Positions 45,032 to 56,440 of a stretch of 64,000 nucleotides of DNA are shown here, piece after piece. The notes under the pieces were generated by a model, which saw only the letters and a list, made by a program, of their open reading frames with translations, made no database searches and was not told where the DNA came from. Positions within the stretch are counted from its first letter, which is position 1; the number at the start of each line of letters is the position of its first letter. The DNA comes from Sporopachydermia quercuum (taxonomy: Eukaryota > Ascomycota > Sporopachydermiomycetes > Sporopachydermiales > Sporopachydermiaceae). The stretch spans positions 1,178,001-1,242,000 of the forward strand of contig BCGN01000006.1 in the NCBI GenBank assembly GCA_001599295.1, given 5' to 3'. Both the position numbers and the translations under genes were made by a program.

Positions 45032-48000
45032 ATGTCTTCTCAAACCATACCCAGAATATCCGCCCTTGAAGATATAACCGAAGTTGATGAATCTAGACTT
45101 TCAAGAAACAGCCCCATCAAGAAGACTGTCAACTTGTTAGCATCATCGAATAACAAATCCAATNATTCAGTTGATTCTCCTTCTAAAGACTTAGCAAATC
45201 AGCTCAAGGCGTTACATATAGACGATTCTACGACGCACGACATTGCCATAGACGTTGACATTGAGAACGACAGCTCTTCACATATCAAATCAATCACTAA
45301 AGACATTAATGATGATAACCAGAGCAACGTTGAATGGGAAGATGTNCATCAAAAACCAGCAATCCAACACATAGAATCCAATGTAAACCCCTTGGGAAAG
45401 AACGGNAAAACGTCATATCAGTCGAATCCACTTTTCCATGCCCCTTCTAANGAATCTATGAATTCCGATGCGGACGGCCAAAATGAGTTTCCACCGAATT
45501 CAATGGAATCAATTGCCATTGAAACCACTAAAAAGTCTGCAGGGGAAATAAATGACGGGCCACATACCATTAATGATCAAACCAGCGCCTTGAAAGCAAA
45601 TATTGATACCTTGGAAAATATCCTGAATTCTTTTCCTTTAGATGTTCAGCTCGATGCCAATAACTTAAGTGATACTAATACCAATACTCTGTCAAATCCC
45701 TCTATGAATTCTTTCCCTTCAATAACTTCACACACTTCGATCAGCACCAACAGTCAAGCTCACAGCATTAGTGGCACAGATAACTCAAACAGCGTGAAAA
45801 TCACTCCTCAAAATGATGTCCCTTCGGTAGGAACTGTTGTGCATAAGAACACCGGAGAAGTAGAACAGCCTGTTTGGAAGAAAGTCATTGATGCCGTTGG
45901 ACCAAGTGGAATATTTGACAATAAGCCTCCAACAGCCGAGGAAAACTTAGCTCAAATGTTTGCTAGTTTACCTAAAGACCAAAAACCAGAGGATTTCTAC
46001 AGCAACGGTCAAAGTTTGGCTTCTATAAACCAATCTGAGGACATCAATGATAATTCAAATAATAATTCAGTTCAGGTTGAATCAACTGATGATAATGATA
46101 ATGATCCGGATATTGGCAATGGCAATGATGATCATAACTACCATTCAACAACTACTTCATACAACGATGACGAATTTACTTCCAGCTCTTCTGAAGATGT
46201 GATCCGTACAGTCAGTCAATCTCCTCTGAAAGTTTTTGGTGGCAAATACAACTCTTATACTGAGAAGAAGTTCAATACGTTTCTGGATGACTCTCAAATT
46301 ATGAAGCAAAATCAGGCCCATTCTGACAATAGCTCATCATCATTTGTCTCAGAGCCTGAAGGACACAACGAGTCAAATCCTTTGAATGGAAACGTTGTTG
46401 CCGATGTTAACGCTAACAGTACTGGAGATATTGATGATAGCAATTTTACTGCTGATGATTACATGAAAAAGGCTAATGATATATTCAATGGTATAACTAA
46501 AAGACCACCCACGTTTCCAACCGGAAGTTTTGCCCCAGAAACAAATTACCAGTCAACAGATGATCAGCCCCAGACGTCTACTAGTGCGGATCTGTCAAGC
46601 TCGAGTGAGATAAATTCCAATACACACAGCAATATCAGTATTCATCAACAAAGGGGAAGGGATGATGATTTACACTCAGATGAAGGCAACTCAGNAAATT
46701 TGGAAGGAATGAAAGCACCACATACAGGTAGTCGTAGAAGCTACAGTTTTGATCATTCTACACTGAAAGAAAACAGATTAATGACCAGTGAAATGCCATC
46801 TGGAGCACGGAACATCCGAAACATCACCAATGTGTCCAACCAACCTTCGTTAAAACAACGAGCATTGTCACAATCGTATGCTTTGAATCTAGGGAAAGAG
46901 AACTCTATTACTCAGCACAATCTGCCTAACTCTAGCATAGATAGACCTACCGTGGAAAGACCAGTGATTGATCAGTCAAGACCTCTGCCAAAATCCCCAG
47001 TTGATAACGCGAAGCCTACATCAAATTTAGGACAAGAGTTCCGTCTTGACAGTCAATTGCAATCACCTTCAAAAACTCCAGGACGCAGAGGAATCTCCTT
47101 TATTAGACCTGATGATACACCAATCCCTCATCAAGTGGGTAATATGAAATTTGATAGCATCAAGAAATGCTGGGTTCCAGTTAAATATGACAGCATGTCT
47201 ACTTCGAGAGGAACCAACATATCCACTACTAAATCGAACCAGGGCAACGAATTCGATGATGCGTTGAGAGAATTGGATGCAATTGACGATTTAGGTACAG
47301 AATCCAACTCCAACTCTAACTCATTGAACGATACTGTTGAAGAACTGAAAAGTAGCGGGGAGTTTAATAACAACGATGATAGTGTTGTAGTTCACGCTAT
47401 TGTTGAACATGATAACAACCACCATCATGAGGATGACATAATTACTACTCCCGCCATGCAAACCAGACCAAGTATTCTACGTAACTCTGATAGCAATCCA
47501 AGAAGGTTTTTTAACAAGGATTACTTGAACCAATCAACAGAAAACAACTCTTCCTCCAAGCGAGAGGTCTCCTTTTCATTTGCTCATACAATGCACGAAC
47601 CAGATACGTTCGAAACCCCTATTGTTAGTTCAGCGGGATCTTCGACATCTTCTACAACTCGCTCTCCAAAACGTTCTGCAAAATCTACCTCTCGGAAGGA
47701 ATCATCACAGTCGATAGGCTCCTTTGATATAACCAATGTATCAAAAATTGATACGTCATTCTCAGTGACCCGGAAGCTGTTGGTAGAAGCACTGATCAAC
47801 ATGAACCCAGAAACCGACGAATTATCAAAGGGTAAAACAGTAGATGAAACATTCGCTGAAACCGACTGGGACCAGATGAAAGGCATTGATCTTTCTGATA
47901 AAAACCTAGAATCCGTCAAAGATTTAGATCAGTTTATACCAAACCTTGTGAAAATCAACCTTTCCCACAACCAATTGATGTTCCTCGAAGGGTTGCCAGC

Positions 48001-49435
48001 CAATATTGCATCAATTAATGCTTCGAACAATAAAATCAATGGTTTGGTGTCATTCCAGAAGTTTAAGAACATCAGGAAGCTGAACCTTGCAAATAATGAT
48101 TTGACACGTTTGAGCTGTTTACGACCATTATCCAATCTACGAGAACTTGATATCAGCAGCAATAGAATTCAGTCAATTGATGGGATCGAAGAACTTACCG
48201 GGTTGGTTAGTCTCAAACTGAACAACAATCAAATCTCTGGGCATGTAACACTAAAGAATCACGACTTGGTGTCTCTTGAAGTATTAGAACTTCAGTACAA
48301 TAGTATCAAGTCCATTGATTCAGTCGAACGATTGAAGAACTTGAGGGTACTGAATTTATCAAATAACATACTTGGGTCATTTTCCATTAATGCCAACACA
48401 ACAAGCTCGTCCTGCGGTGTTATCCCACTGCGAAAACTATATCTAAACTGGAACAAATTAAAGACAATAAATGTTTCAGGCCTGTCAGGTCTGAGGGTGC
48501 TCAAAATTGATGGCAATGAGCTTAAAAAGCTCTCTGGATTATCCAAAGTCAAGAAACTAGAGAAGATCGACGCAAAAGGACAGAGTGAAGAGAACGTGAT
48601 TCATGAAATACTTGATTATACGGACATAAGGAAACTTAACCTAAGCGGAGTGCAATTTCAGTCCTCATTTGAATTCCAAACTATGTATTTGAATGTAAAT
48701 AANCTTGATCTTTCGGCAGTTAAGATCACCTGTTTACCGGAGATATTTGGTGTTACATTCATCAATGTCAGAGAACTAAACCTCAATTTCAACCAGCTCA
48801 ATTCAATCATAGGGCTGAAAGGCATATTGAAGCTTGAAAAGCTGTTTTTAGTTGGAAACCAGCTGAANAACGTCGATGAGATTGTTCAAGTTTTAAATGA
48901 GCTGAACATCGGTTTAGTAGCCGTTGACCTTAGATTGAATCCCATAACAAAAGGATTATACCCACATATATTCGACCTTGAAGATATCACCCGTGTGAAA
49001 GAAATGAATAAATCTTCTCTGGAGATTGAATTCAATGGAGCTCGTAACCAGGATAGCGAAGTGTTTCATCTTGATACCATAGAAGATATCACACTATTTT
49101 CAGTCAAATATCAAAAATACCATTCACAAAGAGGTCAAAAAGAATGGGAAAGCAGAGATGACATTCATTTGAACCATTTAAGGAAGGAATACCAAAAATT
49201 GAAACAGAGATTGCCAATTGAACAAAGAAGTCACCCAGATATTTCCATAGCTGATGCTTTGAATTCTACGAAGTATATGCAACGGTTTGCGTACCAAGGA
49301 TTAATGAAGCTTGTTATGCCCAGCTTGAAGTACATCGATGGAACCATTCTTTCATCTAAAAGGAAAAGCCAATTGAATCAGTTGGAGGAAGCTAGAAGAG
49401 TTGTTTATCATCAATATAATGAGGCATTTCTATGA
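45032..49435 (+). CDS. NUD1: Spindle-pole scaffold, Nud1/Cdc11-like leucine-rich-repeat protein
   Basis: Nud1/Cdc11 anchors the mitotic exit/septation network at the spindle pole body outer plaque. Single exon, 1467 residues, ATG 45032. The first ~950 residues are Asn/Ser/Asp-rich, apparently disordered, with many SP/TP sites. A run of leucine-rich repeats of the SDS22 type spans about 953-1316, with units such as LVKINLSHNQLMFLEGL, IRKLNLANNDLTRLSCL and LRELDISSNRIQSIDGI. The C-terminal block (LRKEYQKLKQRLP ... ALNSTKYMQRFAYQGLMKLVMPSLKYIDGT) resembles the LRR-cap region of Nud1/Cdc11. It is much longer than S. cerevisiae Nud1 (851). Other LRR proteins are possible, but the layout fits Nud1/Cdc11 best. 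Confidence 0.8.
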   Translation: MSSQTIPRISALEDITEVDESRLSRNSPIKKTVNLLASSNNKSNXSVDSPSKDLANQLKALHIDDSTTHDIAIDVDIENDSSSHIKSITKDINDDNQSNVEWEDXHQKPAIQHIESNVNPLGKNXKTSYQSNPLFHAPSXESMNSDADGQNEFPPNSMESIAIETTKKSAGEINDGPHTINDQTSALKANIDTLENILNSFPLDVQLDANNLSDTNTNTLSNPSMNSFPSITSHTSISTNSQAHSISGTDNSNSVKITPQNDVPSVGTVVHKNTGEVEQPVWKKVIDAVGPSGIFDNKPPTAEENLAQMFASLPKDQKPEDFYSNGQSLASINQSEDINDNSNNNSVQVESTDDNDNDPDIGNGNDDHNYHSTTTSYNDDEFTSSSSEDVIRTVSQSPLKVFGGKYNSYTEKKFNTFLDDSQIMKQNQAHSDNSSSSFVSEPEGHNESNPLNGNVVADVNANSTGDIDDSNFTADDYMKKANDIFNGITKRPPTFPTGSFAPETNYQSTDDQPQTSTSADLSSSSEINSNTHSNISIHQQRGRDDDLHSDEGNSXNLEGMKAPHTGSRRSYSFDHSTLKENRLMTSEMPSGARNIRNITNVSNQPSLKQRALSQSYALNLGKENSITQHNLPNSSIDRPTVERPVIDQSRPLPKSPVDNAKPTSNLGQEFRLDSQLQSPSKTPGRRGISFIRPDDTPIPHQVGNMKFDSIKKCWVPVKYDSMSTSRGTNISTTKSNQGNEFDDALRELDAIDDLGTESNSNSNSLNDTVEELKSSGEFNNNDDSVVVHAIVEHDNNHHHEDDIITTPAMQTRPSILRNSDSNPRRFFNKDYLNQSTENNSSSKREVSFSFAHTMHEPDTFETPIVSSAGSSTSSTTRSPKRSAKSTSRKESSQSIGSFDITNVSKIDTSFSVTRKLLVEALINMNPETDELSKGKTVDETFAETDWDQMKGIDLSDKNLESVKDLDQFIPNLVKINLSHNQLMFLEGLPANIASINASNNKINGLVSFQKFKNIRKLNLANNDLTRLSCLRPLSNLRELDISSNRIQSIDGIEELTGLVSLKLNNNQISGHVTLKNHDLVSLEVLELQYNSIKSIDSVERLKNLRVLNLSNNILGSFSINANTTSSSCGVIPLRKLYLNWNKLKTINVSGLSGLRVLKIDGNELKKLSGLSKVKKLEKIDAKGQSEENVIHEILDYTDIRKLNLSGVQFQSSFEFQTMYLNVNXLDLSAVKITCLPEIFGVTFINVRELNLNFNQLNSIIGLKGILKLEKLFLVGNQLXNVDEIVQVLNELNIGLVAVDLRLNPITKGLYPHIFDLEDITRVKEMNKSSLEIEFNGARNQDSEVFHLDTIEDITLFSVKYQKYHSQRGQKEWESRDDIHLNHLRKEYQKLKQRLPIEQRSHPDISIADALNSTKYMQRFAYQGLMKLVMPSLKYIDGTILSSKRKSQLNQLEEARRVVYHQYNEAFL

Positions 49436-50187
49436 AGAAGAAGCTGATAGAATGTGATGGAGCAGTGGCGTCTGACAATTTAGTGTAGATATATCAATAG
49501 TCTAAATCAACTTGGCATTCTGTATATGATCGGTTGGTGACCTATAACCAGGCATCGCAGTACTNGCGCCTAGTGAACTTCAGCTACGGAGAACAGCTCT
49601 GCCGTGTATCATGATCATCGACCTGAAGCCTCACAGGCTGGTTTTTGATCTACAAACTGTTATCCTTTTGTTTTTTATTGGATTATTGGAAGCTTCATCA
49701 AGGAGCATCTACTAGAAGCAAGACGATTTGTTATACGTAATAATATAACATCAACAACTACTGCAGTAATAATAAATCATCATACTTTATTCAATTGCTA
49801 TTGACAACAACATCATTCATATATACAAGAATATTTCATCTAGCAAACTGGAAGATTTTCAGGTAGCCGAAGTGAAAGTAGTATTCGCAACTGATATCAT
49901 TGTTCTCGATATAAAGAATAACAGGTATCATTACTAGACTTTGGATTAGTTGTGTACATTACGGCCCTTAGTGCTAGCACTCGCATACTCTCTATAGTAG
50001 AGACGAAACTAACATATGATCATTATTTGTTATGTTTCCATTGCTAGAAAACCAAACGAATTGTAACATAGAATTAACTCTTACACTTCATCTTCTGTAG
50101 ATANCTCAAACCTTTTATCTAATGCACAGTCCTTCAACTGCTTTCCTTTGCCCTATTTCCAGNATTTCTAGAAATCTTTTTTTATCA
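49436..50187. other. Convergent 3' spacer, NUD1-like and MEF2
   Basis: 752 bp. A less AT-rich stretch at about 49530-49645 includes a small hairpin (AGCCT-CAC-AGGCT, 49627-49639) followed by a T run. No gene or recognisable RNA. Confidence 0.55.
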
Positions 50188-52875
50188 TCAGAATTCAGAC
50201 TCCAACAGCTTTTCCAGCCTCAACTTATCAACAGATATGTATTTCTCAAACTCCATAGAGAAACTACCTCTTCCTTGAGTGACCTTCCGTAAGACTGACA
50301 AGTAACCAATCATTTCTTTCAAAGGCACTTCACATTCAATTGTCTTACGGAGATTTAATCCCTGCCCAGCATTAGCACCAGATAATCCTGAAGTATCATC
50401 TCTTGGAATGTATAAAGACTCTGCCAATTGTTTATAGTACAGCGAGTTATTGCTATCCTCTGAGCTAGAACCAACACTCGTATCACTGATAAATATCACT
50501 ATTCCATTTCTTGCACTGCTAATATCATGGGTAACGGCACCAACATCTTCTTCTTGCACTTCTATCTTGACTCTCATGATAGGTTCCATCATAGTGAAGA
50601 ATTGCTTGCGATGGGTCATATCACCCATTGACATTTGCTTCACAGCGTTTTCAATAGCTAATCTTGTGCCAGTTCTAAGCGATCTAGCATCTACCGCATC
50701 CTGAGGTAAGCTCCATTGGTGCACTTTCACTAACACTGAGTATAGTGGTAGCATTGCGACAGAGCCACCTCTTCTTAAAGCAGGCAAAGCACCCAGTTCA
50801 AAACCGGTATTGATATCTTTCTCCGAAACCAAAAAATGTGGTTCTTCTAACAGTGGAAGCTCGATATAGTTGTTGTCGATTCCAACTGGGAATACGTTAT
50901 CTTCTTCAGGATAGCTGTCGGCAGGAATAGGATGCAGTGATATTACGACTCTGACAATATGAGGTAAAATACTTTCTGGTTTAGGAGGAATATCAGAAAG
51001 CATTTCTGTTTTGGTGATACCAGTTTGAGTGTTTATTTCACATGCAACAACAGGACTTTCCTTGATCAATGTTTCTTTATACGAAATCATAACTTTACTC
51101 ATTTCTACCCGTCCTTTAAGATCACTCACGAGTCTTTCTTTCGCAATTTCCAAATGTAAATCCCCCATACCAGATAACAATGTTTGGCCCGTTTCTTCGT
51201 CAGCGGTTAGATGTAAACTTGGATCCTCACGTAATAGAATATCCAAAGCTTCATCCATACCTTTCTTGTCTGAGGCTGTCAAAGGTTCAATACTTGTGAA
51301 GAAAACAGGCTCTGGAATATCAATTGGATTCAAATGCATTGCTTCCTGTTCTGCAGATAATTTTCTTATTCCATCACGTTTACCACTTGATGCAATAAGG
51401 GTATCGCCAGTTTTGATATCTTTTGATCCAGAGATAACACCAATATTTCCTGCCGCCAGCGACTTAATTTCTAGTGGTTCATCAGCATGCATTTGCCATA
51501 ATCTATGGATTCTTTCCTTTCTTTCAGCTGTTGTGTTAAATACAGTTGCATTATCCATCAATACACCCGAGTAAACTCTAATNAATACGAGAGTACCCTT
51601 TGATTTGTCATTGATGACTTTGAATGCTAACGCAGTCGCTAAATGAGAAGAACCAGCTAGTTCAGACAACCGTTTCTTCTTTTCCTTTTGATGTGTAGTT
51701 GGGTCTTCATCTTCTGCTCTTCCTTTGTGCTTTCTATGTCTCTTTTTCCCATAGTTCTTAATTGCAATCTCAGGCAAAGGAACGTCAGCTGGAGAAGGTA
51801 GAAAATCTACAACTGATTCCATTAAAGGTTGTACACCGATGTTTCTAAAACTTGCACCGCACAACACGGGGGTCAGTTTATTAGCAATTGTCAGTTTTCT
51901 AATGGAATCTTTAAAATAAGCAGCTGGAAATGTGTTGTACACAAAATCAGGATCGAATTCAACTTCCTTTTCATGAGCTTCTTCATATTCTAGTATTTTT
52001 TCAATGAATTCATCGTCAAGTTTCGCCAATGTTTCAATAAGACTACTTCTTGCTTTCTTATACTCATCTTCTACATGTCCATCAACAAAACTATCTTTTA
52101 AATCTAATACCGAGATTTTCTCACCACTGGTTTCAATTTCATCGCGCCATGCAAAAACTTTGCCTTCAATTATGTCAACAACACCACTGAATTTTCTCTC
52201 CCGACCATCTTTTGATATATTCTCGTAATAGGGAATGTTGATGTATGCAATTTCCGTCTGAAGTCTTTCTACTACCTCCTTAACAGTTCGACCAAAACCT
52301 GCACCGTCTCTATCCATTTTATTTACATATACTATTCTAGGGATACCCAGCTCGCTTGCTTGATGCCAAACCTTTTCAGTTTGAGCTTCTACTCCAGCGA
52401 CACCATCAAGAATGGTCACAGCACCATCGAGAACACGGAGGGATCTTATAACTTCAAATGTGAAATCAGCATGACCAGGTGTGTCAATAAGATTGATTTT
52501 GGTGTCTTTCCATGGAATGGTAATGGCAGCGGATGTAATCGTGATCCCTCTTTGTCGTTCTGCAGGTAAATAATCAGTTGTCGTATCACCTTCGTCAACA
52601 TTGCCAATTCTTCGAATAGCTCCTGAATAATAGAGAATTCGTTCTGTAGTGGTTGTTTTTCCTGCGTCGACATGAGCAATAATACCAATGTTTCTTATCG
52701 CATTCTTTGATTTTGGCTCAAATGGTTTCAGTACTTCAGTAGCCATTTGCCTTATCATGGTAAGCTGATAGCAGTACCTCGATGCATGCCCTGAACAAGA
52801 TGGCAGTTTCAGCGCTATTTGTGGAGTCAGCGGCTTTAACCGGAGACCAATCATTCTTCTAAAGTAAACAGCCAT
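50188..52875 (-). CDS. MEF2: Mitochondrial elongation factor G2 / ribosome-releasing factor Mef2
   Basis: EF-G-type GTPase that recycles mitochondrial ribosomes with the ribosome recycling factor. Single exon, 895 residues, ATG 52875. The N-terminus is basic and Arg-rich ([11 protein letters not shown]), fitting a mitochondrial presequence. GTPase motifs: AHVDAGKT at 67-74, [18 protein letters not shown] and [21 protein letters not shown] and [21 protein letters not shown] are typical of the EF-G2/Mef2 branch. A Lys/Arg/Glu-rich insertion at about 369-402 between the G domain and domain II is unusual. One unresolved residue from an N near 51583. Confidence 0.94.
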   Translation of the reverse strand: MAVYFRRMIGLRLKPLTPQIALKLPSCSGHASRYCYQLTMIRQMATEVLKPFEPKSKNAIRNIGIIAHVDAGKTTTTERILYYSGAIRRIGNVDEGDTTTDYLPAERQRGITITSAAITIPWKDTKINLIDTPGHADFTFEVIRSLRVLDGAVTILDGVAGVEAQTEKVWHQASELGIPRIVYVNKMDRDGAGFGRTVKEVVERLQTEIAYINIPYYENISKDGRERKFSGVVDIIEGKVFAWRDEIETSGEKISVLDLKDSFVDGHVEDEYKKARSSLIETLAKLDDEFIEKILEYEEAHEKEVEFDPDFVYNTFPAAYFKDSIRKLTIANKLTPVLCGASFRNIGVQPLMESVVDFLPSPADVPLPEIAIKNYGKKRHRKHKGRAEDEDPTTHQKEKKKRLSELAGSSHLATALAFKVINDKSKGTLVXIRVYSGVLMDNATVFNTTAERKERIHRLWQMHADEPLEIKSLAAGNIGVISGSKDIKTGDTLIASSGKRDGIRKLSAEQEAMHLNPIDIPEPVFFTSIEPLTASDKKGMDEALDILLREDPSLHLTADEETGQTLLSGMGDLHLEIAKERLVSDLKGRVEMSKVMISYKETLIKESPVVACEINTQTGITKTEMLSDIPPKPESILPHIVRVVISLHPIPADSYPEEDNVFPVGIDNNYIELPLLEEPHFLVSEKDINTGFELGALPALRRGGSVAMLPLYSVLVKVHQWSLPQDAVDARSLRTGTRLAIENAVKQMSMGDMTHRKQFFTMMEPIMRVKIEVQEEDVGAVTHDISSARNGIVIFISDTSVGSSSEDSNNSLYYKQLAESLYIPRDDTSGLSGANAGQGLNLRKTIECEVPLKEMIGYLSVLRKVTQGRGSFSMEFEKYISVDKLRLEKLLESEF

Positions 52876-53653
52876 CGAGCAAACTAATATCTGGGAACAT
52901 TTACTAAGGCAGTAGCAATTTCAGTCTATATCCCTATGGATTAATTGGTGTATATCAATAGGTATACTTGAAGGCTGGAAATGTGGCTGAGGCGCTCTTC
53001 CTAACAACCAAACCTCAACAGCTATAAATATAAACAACCAAATGCCTCATAAGTAACCTATAAACACAACAGAACATGAGCGCCAAAAAATCTGTTTATA
53101 AGCATCATTCATGTTCCATTCAATCCGTAGCTCTTCCATTCATAAACAGTCAGTCGATCTATCAACATGCGGTGAAAGAAGGAACTATCAGAAGAATCCT
53201 GTTACTATGCGTTTTTACACAAAACTTAATTAAGTTCGAGCTTTGTACTAATTGAGAGAAAATCACTCCGGAGGAAAATTGTTTACCTTACGAGAAGAAA
53301 TATAATGAAATGAGATATGAAGTGATCTTGGAAAAGATGTTCCTGCAAACAGTGTCATTATAGTCTCCGAAATTATTTTTTGTAGTTGCGAAAGGAAAGA
53401 GTGCAAAATGAGGTTTCATTATTCTTCTTTGATGTGTTTGAGGATGGAAAGTATGAATTATGATCGAAGTTTGGGAGGAAACTGGAAAAAACAGGAGTTT
53501 ACTAGTTTTCTGGTATCAGTGCTGGTGATTAATGCGTGAAGTTGTGGGAGCTGAATTTCTTAATTTTCAATCAGGCTATCCCGAAGATCAACTGTACAGC
53601 GATAGAAGTGTTTTGTTGGTAGATTGTGTAGTATTGCCATAAATAAGAGAAAA
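52876..53653. other. Divergent promoter region, MEF2 and GCN3
   Basis: AT-rich, no gene or clear motif seen. Confidence 0.6.
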
Positions 53654-54997
53654 ATGACGGATAGTATGTTAGAATTGCTTTGATTTCTTAACATTGAAGT
53701 GTTATTTTTGGAAAGTTGAATTGGCTTTTGCTGTCCGCAGCAATCCGAGAAGAATCCAAACCGAAGACGAACTGAAGGCTTTTGCTTGAGTTGGAACTGT
53801 CAACAAGTAGCCAATGTTAGATATACAATTAGCCAGCTTATATATATTTTGAATCACACAGAGAATGAGTACTAACTACGTATTTTCTACAGGTAAACTA
53901 ACAACCTCATCCGATGTCTTTGACATTAAAGCAACGTATCTCAAGTTTCTGGAAGAAGATCCTGACATGACGATGCCTGTTGCTGCAATTGAAGCTCTTG
54001 TCACTCTTCTAAGTGTGAAACCTTGTAAGTATAAGATAACTTTATTCTTCATATTCTTCCTATTTGCTCTATTTTTACTAACAGCACAGCTTCTACTTCA
54101 TCCCAGTTAATTCAAGAATTAGCAGAAGCAACAAATACGTTGAAGAAATCAGTACCTAACGCTATCAGTCTTTCAGCAGGCTGTGATCTTTTTACAAGAT
54201 TTGTAGTAAGAAACATCAACATGGACGGCGACTGGGAATCATGCAGACAACATTTGGTGACCAACGGACGTATTTTCGTTCAAAGAGCCAAAGATTCGAG
54301 AAATAAAATAGCCGATTACGGTATTCCTTTTATTCGAGATGACGACGTCATTCTTGTTCATTCATTTTCTAGAGCTGTTTTCCATTTATTGCTGAAAGCT
54401 GCTAAGGAGAGCTTCATAAGATTTAAAGTAGTAGTGACAGAAGCCCGACCCACGTGTTTAGGCCAGAAAATGGCCAAACTATTACAGGAAAATAACATTC
54501 CTGTGACGTTGATATGCGATAGTGCTGTTGGATATGTTATCCAACGTATCGACAAGGTAATATTTGGAGCTGAAGGTGTTGCTGAAAGCGGTGGTATTAT
54601 CAATCATGTGGGGACCTTTCAAATTGCTGTTTTAGCAAAGAATGCTAATAAACAGTGCTATGTAGCAACCGAGAGTCATAAGTTTGTTAGATTGTTTCCT
54701 TTGGCACCCGATGATTTACCTACCGATCATGGGTTCTTATCACATGTTCTTCGATCAGGAGTTGGAAGTAACCCTGTTAGTAAAACACAAGATGAACTGA
54801 AGATTGCTAATGCTAAAGAAGAGGAGATTCTCAACCATTATCAGTATCATGATTTTTCCGTTGGTAGCGTTGATGTCGCTAAGAGTCCGAATGTTGATTT
54901 CACGTCTCATGAGTATATAACGGCATTGATCACAGATTTGGGAGTGCTTACTGCTAGCGGTGTAAGCGAGGAGCTNATCAAAATGTGGTATGATTAA
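53654..54997 (+). CDS. GCN3: eIF2B alpha subunit Gcn3
   Basis: Regulatory subunit of the eIF2 guanine-nucleotide exchange factor; senses phosphorylated eIF2. I infer three exons: 53654-53663, 53893-54024 and 54090-54997, 349 residues. Exon 1 is only 10 nt (ATGACGGATA). Intron 53664-53892 has GTATGT, a perfect TACTAAC at 53870-53876 and CAG; the phase matches, giving MTDSKLTTSSDVFDIKATYLKFLEED. Intron 54025-54089 has GTAAGT, TACTAAC and CACAG. The alternative start, ATG 53865, overlaps the branch site and would add odd N-terminal residues. The C-terminus ITALITDLGVLTASGVSEE.IKMWYD and VAESGGIINHVGTFQIAVLAKNA are diagnostic. Identity is certain; the first exon is a strong inference. Confidence 0.93.
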
Positions 54998-55378
54998 GGA
55001 GAGTTGTAATAAAAGTGGAGTATTTTATATCTCGGCATTAATATAGTTGGAATAGATAGATTATAATTGTAGTTTAAACAAGGATTTAGAACGGTTTAGG
55101 AGGTATTCAGGAAGAGAATGATCAAGTGATTTCGTCTTTTTATTTATATTCTTACTAGTAAGGCATAGTGTGTCCCACTTTGTAAGTGAGAATATACTCC
55201 AAATGACCCCTGTCTCAATACGTATTTATTATATGCACGTTAAGTGTTTATACACTACCGGCGTTTTCTTCCAAGGTTACATTCTAAAAGAATCTTCTAT
55301 TACAGTAAATTATATTAAAAATCATACCAACATGCTGCAGTCCACTGTGCAAATCTACACAACCCATACATAAAATGC
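54998..55378. other. Convergent 3' spacer, GCN3 and RPC37
   Basis: AT-rich, no gene. Confidence 0.6.
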
Positions 55379-56440
55379 TCACCTTCTACCAACTATCATG
55401 TTGACATACTCAGCCCTTGAAGTAGTTGACTCTAAATGCGTACTCTTAATACTGGCAGTGACATCTTCACTCTCATCTAATAACATCAACCCTTTTGCTA
55501 TATTATACGACAGGTAGTTATCCCTGTTATAAATCTCCATGGGAATGCTTTTCTCTTCATCCGCTTTCCTCCTTGCGAGAAGGGAACTAGATAATCCCGG
55601 TGCTATATCACTTGATGATTTGACGCTCATTTGAATAGCTTGCTGTTTCTTTGATGTATTGTCTTCTAATGCTCTATTTGATTGTTTATTGCCTTCTCTT
55701 GTTTCGTTGATCTCCGTATCGATATATTTGAATGCTGGCCTCAACTGTGTAACCGAGTCAACAGGAACTATATGCAGTTCACCATTTTGAAATAAACCTA
55801 CATAATGATGAGATAATTTTCCGGCTGGGTCTATTACACTGTGTTTTGCTCTTGAACTATTTTTCATTGGCAGCTCTGGAATATTATCTTTCAAGGGCTT
55901 CAACACTCCTGTCAATACCTGTGATTGTAGATGTTTCCATCGTTCACCTTTCTCTTGATCATAAAACTGTTTAGTTGCAATTGGAACTTCGACTTCCAAC
56001 ACCCTGGATTCCTCTTTCAATTTGATAGACTTTATACCACTGCCCTTTGCTTCTTCTAAGGGTCTATTCTCACTTCGGTTCGGATATTGAAGAACATGCA
56101 ATCCCACCGATGGCTTCTTACGGTTTCTAGTATTACTAGCCATAGACTCAGCATCAGGAGCACCATTGAGTAACTTTTCAACAGATTGCAAACTATTGAG
56201 AAAAATTGGAAATTCCTCAACTACAGGATCATCATCATCGTCGACAATTACCTGATCGTCAGAATCAGAAAAGGGATACTCATCGAATATTTTCTTAGAA
56301 CCACTAGTGCTGGACTGTCTTCTTTTAGATGTACTTTTGCTTCTACTTTTTCTTCTTGGTTTCACGATCTGGGGCTGATTTAAAAGCCTGCCGTTCTTTT
56401 CTTCATCCGATTCATTTTCTGGGGCAACGAAAAGACTCAT
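55379..56440 (-). CDS. RPC37: RNA polymerase III subunit Rpc37 (RPC5 family)
   Basis: With Rpc53 forms the TFIIF-like heterodimer of Pol III, needed for termination and reinitiation. Single exon, 353 residues, ATG 56440. The N-terminus is basic and Ser-rich, followed by an acidic run. The RPC5/Sin core is recognisable: EEFPIFLNS, VLQYPNRSENRPL, EVEVPIATKQFYDQEKGERWKHLQSQVLTGV, and YVGLFQNGELHIVPVDSVTQLRPAFKYIDTE. It is longer than S. cerevisiae Rpc37 (282), mainly through the N-terminal extension. Divergent from DBP7. Confidence 0.88.
   Translation of the reverse strand: MSLFVAPENESDEEKNGRLLNQPQIVKPRRKSRSKSTSKRRQSSTSGSKKIFDEYPFSDSDDQVIVDDDDDPVVEEFPIFLNSLQSVEKLLNGAPDAESMASNTRNRKKPSVGLHVLQYPNRSENRPLEEAKGSGIKSIKLKEESRVLEVEVPIATKQFYDQEKGERWKHLQSQVLTGVLKPLKDNIPELPMKNSSRAKHSVIDPAGKLSHHYVGLFQNGELHIVPVDSVTQLRPAFKYIDTEINETREGNKQSNRALEDNTSKKQQAIQMSVKSSSDIAPGLSSSLLARRKADEEKSIPMEIYNRDNYLSYNIAKGLMLLDESEDVTASIKSTHLESTTSRAEYVNMIVGRR

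Noticed and set aside
49436-49650. Possible Pol III gene (A-box-like word, hairpin, T run)
   Set aside because: The A-box-like word has a mismatch, no B-box match, and no cloverleaf or known RNA signature.
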